Shown here in pieces: positions 6,340-9,694 of a stretch of DNA of 9,694 bases (its first letter is position 1; the number at the start of each line of letters is the position of its first letter). Position numbers and translations under genes: made by a program. The stretch spans positions 1-9,694 of the forward strand of contig JAAEPW010000688.1 in NCBI GenBank assembly GCA_024232355.1. Direction: 5' to 3'. The notes below the pieces were generated by a model. The model worked only from the letters and a program-made list of their open reading frames with translations. It searched no databases and was not told where the DNA came from. The DNA is from Chloroflexota bacterium (GTDB lineage: Bacteria > Chloroflexota > Anaerolineae > B4-G1).

Positions 6340-7836
6340 CTATGGCACTGTAGTCATAAACCGCTTTTTGTCTTTCTTGCAGATAATCTGTATCACGTGC
6401 CGCCCCGACACTATTGCACCGGATACGCCACCGCCCGGCAAGACCCATTGTCCTGCCATGTAAAAGCTGCCCAACCCGGGAAGTGTTTTGCTCATCGGCT
6501 TGATCCCTGTCGCGGGTGTAGTCTGCCATCCCATATAGGAACCCTGCCAATTGCCGGTATAACGCTCAAAAGTCACCGGGGTGGCAACATCCACGACCTC
6601 TATCTGTTCCTTGATGCCGGGAAAACGTTTCTCCATCTGGTCGATCACGGCATCGGCAAGGGTCTGCTTCTCGACCTTGTACTGCTCGCGGTCCTGATAG
6701 AGTTTCTTCCAGTATTCATAGTTGGCGAACAGGAAAGAGACCGTGACTACAGACTTGCCCAAAGGGGCCATAGTGGGGTCGTAGCAATAGTGCTTGACGG
6801 GTATCCATCTGCGCGTCTGGTCACCGACCTTGAGGGGCTCTTGAGGTTCAAGTATGAGCGAATGGGGTTCTTGTGAAAAGTCACGCGCCACTCCCAGTGA
6901 AATCTGGACATACGGCCCGAAAATGGGCCGCTCGTCGTAATCGTGGCGTATCTTGTCGTCGATATACTTGCCATCCAGCATGTCAAAGATGGTGGTGCGC
7001 CCGTCGGCTGCCGAGATGACGAGGTCGGCATGGTGCTCGGTACCGTTTGCTAGGCGCACGCCGACCGCCTGCCCAGCTTGCACAAGGATCTTTTCGACAC
7101 GTGACTTGTACTGCACCTTGCCGCCCAGGTCGCGGTAACGCTTTTCAATGGCGCGGGCAAACTCGAGCGATCCACCAATAGGCCATCCATTGTTCTTTTG
7201 GTGCAAATAGGCCAGGGTCATGAGAACTGCCATCATCGGCATGTCGGGTATGTTCTCTATGATGAGGGGAAACACCTCGCGCAGGAAGGGGTCCTTGAAA
7301 CGGGCAGCATAATCCTGCATCGAGACCTTGCCGTACTTGCTTATGGCTCGCAGCGCAGGCACGTCCTTGAGCAACTTTAGCACGTCGAGCGGTCCCATCA
7401 GTTCCGTCGGCTTTTCTATCGGTATTTCAAAGTGAACCAAGAGGCGCGCGGCATTGCAGAGTTCTTCTATGACGGCGGCGTCGGCAGGAGACAATTCTTT
7501 CATGTGCTGCTCCAGCCGGTCGATGTCGGCGTATACGATCCAGACCTTTCCGCCGGACCCTTGAACGCGTAAAAGCTCTTCGTTGTCGACCATGCGGCGG
7601 CCCTGCACTGCTCCCAATTCTTCATAGAAACGGTGATAGGTACCGGAACGGGAGCCCATCATGTAGTGAATGCATCCGTCAAATACGTATCCTTTGCGCT
7701 TCCAACTTGTGCATAATCCACCGGGAATGTTGTGCATTTCGAAAATCTGTGTTTTGTAGCCGTTCATCCGAGCGTAACAACCGGCGGACAGGCCCGCCAA
7801 ACCGGCCCCAATGATGATGATTGACTTTTCTTCCAT
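6340..7836 (-). CDS. Phytoene-desaturase-family FAD/NAD(P)-dependent oxidoreductase
   Basis: The product has 498 residues, a usual length for the CrtI-like family (COG1233). The N-terminal dinucleotide fold is clear: SIIIIGAGLAGLSAG carries GxGxxG at residues 10-15, the second strand ends in Glu33 (QIFEMH), which should hold the ADP ribose, and PGGLCTSW follows. The C-terminal FAD motif MAGQWVLPGGGVSGA begins at residue 460. The middle (about 55-430) is the substrate domain and has no transmembrane helix. Relatives desaturate, saturate or isomerise carotenoids and other long polyenes or lipids. No carotenoid gene is present here, so the substrate is unknown. The start at 7836 is chosen because AAGGAGGAG lies 5 nt upstream; a TTG at 7872 would overlap the stop of the preceding gene. 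It follows the intact hydrolase by 32 nt and precedes the decayed copy by 36 nt, so co-transcription is likely. Confidence 0.92.
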   Translation of the reverse strand: MEEKSIIIIGAGLAGLSAGCYARMNGYKTQIFEMHNIPGGLCTSWKRKGYVFDGCIHYMMGSRSGTYHRFYEELGAVQGRRMVDNEELLRVQGSGGKVWIVYADIDRLEQHMKELSPADAAVIEELCNAARLLVHFEIPIEKPTELMGPLDVLKLLKDVPALRAISKYGKVSMQDYAARFKDPFLREVFPLIIENIPDMPMMAVLMTLAYLHQKNNGWPIGGSLEFARAIEKRYRDLGGKVQYKSRVEKILVQAGQAVGVRLANGTEHHADLVISAADGRTTIFDMLDGKYIDDKIRHDYDERPIFGPYVQISLGVARDFSQEPHSLILEPQEPLKVGDQTRRWIPVKHYCYDPTMAPLGKSVVTVSFLFANYEYWKKLYQDREQYKVEKQTLADAVIDQMEKRFPGIKEQIEVVDVATPVTFERYTGNWQGSYMGWQTTPATGIKPMSKTLPGLGSFYMAGQWVLPGGGVSGAIVSGRHVIQIICKKDKKRFMTTVP

Positions 7837-7841
7837 TCTAT

Positions 7842-7850
7842 CTCCTCCTT
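7842..7850 (-). promoter_or_regulatory. Strong ribosome-binding site fixing the oxidoreductase start
   Basis: AAGGAGGAG lies 5 nt before ATG 7836. It makes the TTG at 7872, which would add 12 residues, unnecessary. Confidence 0.85.
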
Positions 7851-7868
7851 CGTCTACTGATATGGTCC

Positions 7869-9131
7869 TCAATCTTTGTTTAGCAATAGCGCCAAAAATC
7901 GATCCACATCGTACAATGCCGATTGAGCTGGCGGGTTTATTTGTGGTAATAGCAAGTCAAAGGCATGGTCTGTACTTGGAAAAACGACGTTGATTGCCGG
8001 TACACCTGATTCAACAAGTTTTGTATAGAGTTCACAGGTGTCGTCCACGGGAACCAAGAGATCATGGTCCCCTTGAATGAGCAGCGTGGGCGGACAACCA
8101 GGGTGAACGTGGTTGACGGGTGAGGCCAATTGATACACGTCAGACACATCTTGGGGATGGCCGCCCAACAAAATATCCAACCGGCCCGTATACTGCATTG
8201 TTATTTTGGGATCGAGTTTTTTGCCTGTGGGCAATGGAGGCTCTTGGGAATAAAATTCCTTCCACATATAATGCTTATATTCAGCCAGCAAATCTGTGGG
8301 ACCATAGTAAGAGATGACGCCGCGCACGGACAGATCGACATCTTTAATATCTTTTGGTGTTAACTCGGGATGCTCCGGCGTATATGCTGCCAATAGGGCC
8401 AGATGGCAGCCCGCAGAGCCACCCCCTAAAACGATCTTTTCAGGGTCCACACCATAACGGGTAGCATTTGCCTTGATCCAGGCAATCGAGCGTTTGACGT
8501 CTCCGATCATTCCATAGATACTGACTTCAGGGCAAAGACGATAAGCGACGTCCATCACGGTATGGCCCTGTGCGACCAGGTGCTTAAAGAAAGGTCTTGT
8601 GAGCATATCTTTATCACCCATCCACCAGGCGCTTCCGTGAAAGTAGATGTATGTCAGACCAGAAACGTTGCCATTGGCCGGACGCCAGATGTCACAGAGC
8701 AATTCCCGTTCCGTGTCGGGAATGGTCCAAAAAGCGACATCGCGCTCCCAGGAAGGCTCGGGAGATGCTTTCATCTTTAAAAACCACGTCCATCGCTTTT
8801 GAACCATCCGCATGGCCTGTTCGGGTAGTATTTGGTCTGACCAGTCAGTGCCAAAGGCATTTTCAAAACCCCCGTGATCCCGCGTGCATTGCCAGATGTA
8901 CCAAATCATTAGACCAGCGCCAACAATCCCCATCGGAATCGCCCAAAACGCTTGAGATATCCAGCCAAGAACAGCTCCAACTGCGCCTATGATGGCCCAA
9001 TACGGAGCCAATGCACTTGCGATCACTTTGGCAAACATTACGAAAAATCCTGGTGGAGGCCCTGATCGAATAAAGAACATGATGCCCATAACAAGTGATA
9101 AACCTGAGAGAATGGTTGCTAGAATTATCAT
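7869..9131 (-). CDS. Membrane-anchored HSL-type alpha/beta hydrolase (esterase/lipase)
   Basis: The product has 420 residues, longer than usual for the family (about 300) because of an N-terminal membrane part. Hydrophobic helices lie at about 1-21, 36-58 and 62-80. Residues 110-420 are the hydrolase. It has the oxyanion-hole motif HGSAWW (His165), in place of the usual HGGG, and the nucleophile elbow GGGSAG with Ser239. Asp357 in GDHDLLVP and His389 in STDHAFD complete the triad. The family (HSL, bacterial lipase family IV) cleaves carboxylic esters, often short-chain, and also amides or carbamates in some members; the substrate here is unknown. The catalytic domain should sit at the membrane, with its side not determined. 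The start at 9131 is preferred to TTG 9143 because GGAG lies 6 nt before the ATG and overlaps the TTG codon. It begins 17 nt after the small upstream gene, indicating an operon. A decayed paralogue lies at 5196-6303. Confidence 0.93.
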   Translation of the reverse strand: MIILATILSGLSLVMGIMFFIRSGPPPGFFVMFAKVIASALAPYWAIIGAVGAVLGWISQAFWAIPMGIVGAGLMIWYIWQCTRDHGGFENAFGTDWSDQILPEQAMRMVQKRWTWFLKMKASPEPSWERDVAFWTIPDTERELLCDIWRPANGNVSGLTYIYFHGSAWWMGDKDMLTRPFFKHLVAQGHTVMDVAYRLCPEVSIYGMIGDVKRSIAWIKANATRYGVDPEKIVLGGGSAGCHLALLAAYTPEHPELTPKDIKDVDLSVRGVISYYGPTDLLAEYKHYMWKEFYSQEPPLPTGKKLDPKITMQYTGRLDILLGGHPQDVSDVYQLASPVNHVHPGCPPTLLIQGDHDLLVPVDDTCELYTKLVESGVPAINVVFPSTDHAFDLLLPQINPPAQSALYDVDRFLALLLNKD

Positions 9132-9137
9132 GATTAT

Positions 9138-9141
9138 CTCC
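9138..9141 (-). promoter_or_regulatory. Ribosome-binding site deciding the hydrolase start
   Basis: GGAG lies 6 nt before ATG 9131 in the 17-nt gap after the small gene. Because it overlaps the alternative TTG at 9143, that TTG has no ribosome-binding site of its own at suitable spacing. Confidence 0.7.
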
Positions 9142-9148
9142 AAAATTG

Positions 9149-9379
9149 TTATTCGTGCTCAACACGGTTGACGGAAATGAGATTCAGACCCAGGTCGCGG
9201 ATTTTCACCAATACTCCATGAATGGCAGCCTGATCGAGCATACCAGACAGCACCGTTTCCCCTTCAGGTTCGTGCTGTATGGACAATCCCTCAAACCGTG
9301 CTGCCCAGTTCTCGCTCAGATGACCCGCCACTCGGATATCGTACAACTCGGGTGTGTTCCTTGTTCGTTGGGTTTTCAT
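9149..9379 (-). CDS. Conserved small soluble protein of unknown function
   Basis: The product has 76 residues and no signal peptide or membrane helix. It has the pattern YDIRVAGHL-WAARFEGLSI, then VLSGMLDQAAIHGVLVKIRDLGLNLISV. I recognise this from many small hypothetical proteins in Actinobacteria and Chloroflexota (DQAALHGLL-RIRDLGL consensus from memory), usually unnamed and often next to unrelated enzymes or regulators. The strands near the start and the helix at DQAAIHGVLVKIRDLG suggest a small alpha/beta fold. AAGGA lies 10 nt before ATG 9379. It sits 15 nt after the amidohydrolase and 17 nt before the hydrolase, so it is part of the same transcript. Its function cannot be told from the sequence. 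Confidence 0.85.
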   Translation of the reverse strand: MKTQRTRNTPELYDIRVAGHLSENWAARFEGLSIQHEPEGETVLSGMLDQAAIHGVLVKIRDLGLNLISVNRVEHE

Positions 9380-9394
9380 AGCAAAGCAATCCTT

Positions 9395-9694
9395 TTATTT
9401 CCCACTAGATTCCACTTTGAGGCCGCAGTTGTTAATCACCAACTTGCCATCCATAAAGAGGGCATCTACCCGGCTGCCGATCAGGTGGAAATCCTCCAGC
9501 GGATCGCCGTCGAGGATTATCAGGTCTGCTGTTTTTCCGCTTTCGACAGAGCCGAATTCCTCATCCAATCCCAGGGAGCGGGCGCTGTTGATGGTGGCGA
9601 TTCTGGCTGCCTCGGCGCCGCTCAGTTGCTTTCCGTCTGGCTTGCCCTTTAGGACGTGATCAAACATACGCAATTCAAGCCCCATCATTGCCGG
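9395..9694 (-). CDS. Amidohydrolase-family enzyme, C-terminal part only
   Basis: The frame is open to the window edge, so only the last 99 residues are seen and the start is outside. The pattern LSGAEAARIATINSARSLGLDEEFGSVESGKTAD, then LIILDGDPLEDF and VDALFMDGKLV, is the standard ending of metal-dependent amidohydrolases (imidazolonepropionase/prolidase-like branch): a helix leading to the Ala-Leu-Gly segment, then the small beta-sandwich that closes around the N-terminus. The metal ligands and the substrate pocket lie in the missing part, so the reaction cannot be named. Enzymes of this type hydrolyse cyclic amides, peptides or similar C-N bonds. It leads directly into the small protein gene after 15 nt. 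Confidence 0.9.
   Translation of the reverse strand, partial: PAMMGLELRMFDHVLKGKPDGKQLSGAEAARIATINSARSLGLDEEFGSVESGKTADLIILDGDPLEDFHLIGSRVDALFMDGKLVINNCGLKVESSGK

Noticed and set aside
9132..9143. TTG at 9143 as the start of the membrane hydrolase.
   Set aside because: The ATG at 9131 has GGAG at 6-nt spacing, and that GGAG overlaps the TTG. The decayed paralogue also keeps the ATG at the same place.

Overview
The window looks like chromosomal DNA from a Chloroflexota bacterium of the Anaerolineae/Caldilineae type. This is an inference from gene style: long secreted proteins with a Sec signal peptide, a CSLREA-type N-terminus on a parallel beta-helix, a C-terminal IYLPLVIRNQ tail, and Asp-rich 'EYLVVW' repeats. 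No rRNA, tRNA, CRISPR array or transposase is visible. Every gene I can support reads on the minus strand.

Reading along the minus strand (from high coordinates to low), the right part (9694 to about 5196) looks like one closely packed transcription unit. It contains the C-terminal end of an amidohydrolase (cut by the window edge), a 76-residue conserved small protein, a membrane-anchored HSL-type alpha/beta hydrolase, a phytoene-desaturase-family FAD oxidoreductase, and then a decayed second copy of the hydrolase. The gaps are 15, 17, 32 and 36 nt. The second copy keeps homology from its start codon to its stop but carries three nonsense codons, a frameshift and a 3' deletion that removes the catalytic His.

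The middle (5195 to 4390) holds a 404-nt stretch with a 78-bp repeat and promoter-like signals. It is followed by a doubtful 71-codon ORF that overlaps a 133-residue single-pass membrane protein.

The left part (4336 to 1) encodes two large exported proteins. One is a 786-residue CSLREA/beta-helix/InlB-like repeat protein. The other is a repeat protein with at least 559 residues, open without a stop from position 1678 to the window start.

The least expected signal is the 78-bp sequence found twice (1866-1943 and 5094-5171). The first 46 nt are identical and the six mismatches are all transitions. Each copy contains two tandem 11-bp direct repeats a few bases upstream of a TATAAT or TATGAT hexamer pointing towards the surface-protein genes. 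This is the layout of an activator-dependent promoter of the OmpR/PhoB type, so the secreted protein genes may be co-regulated. I see no clear new defence or mobile system here.
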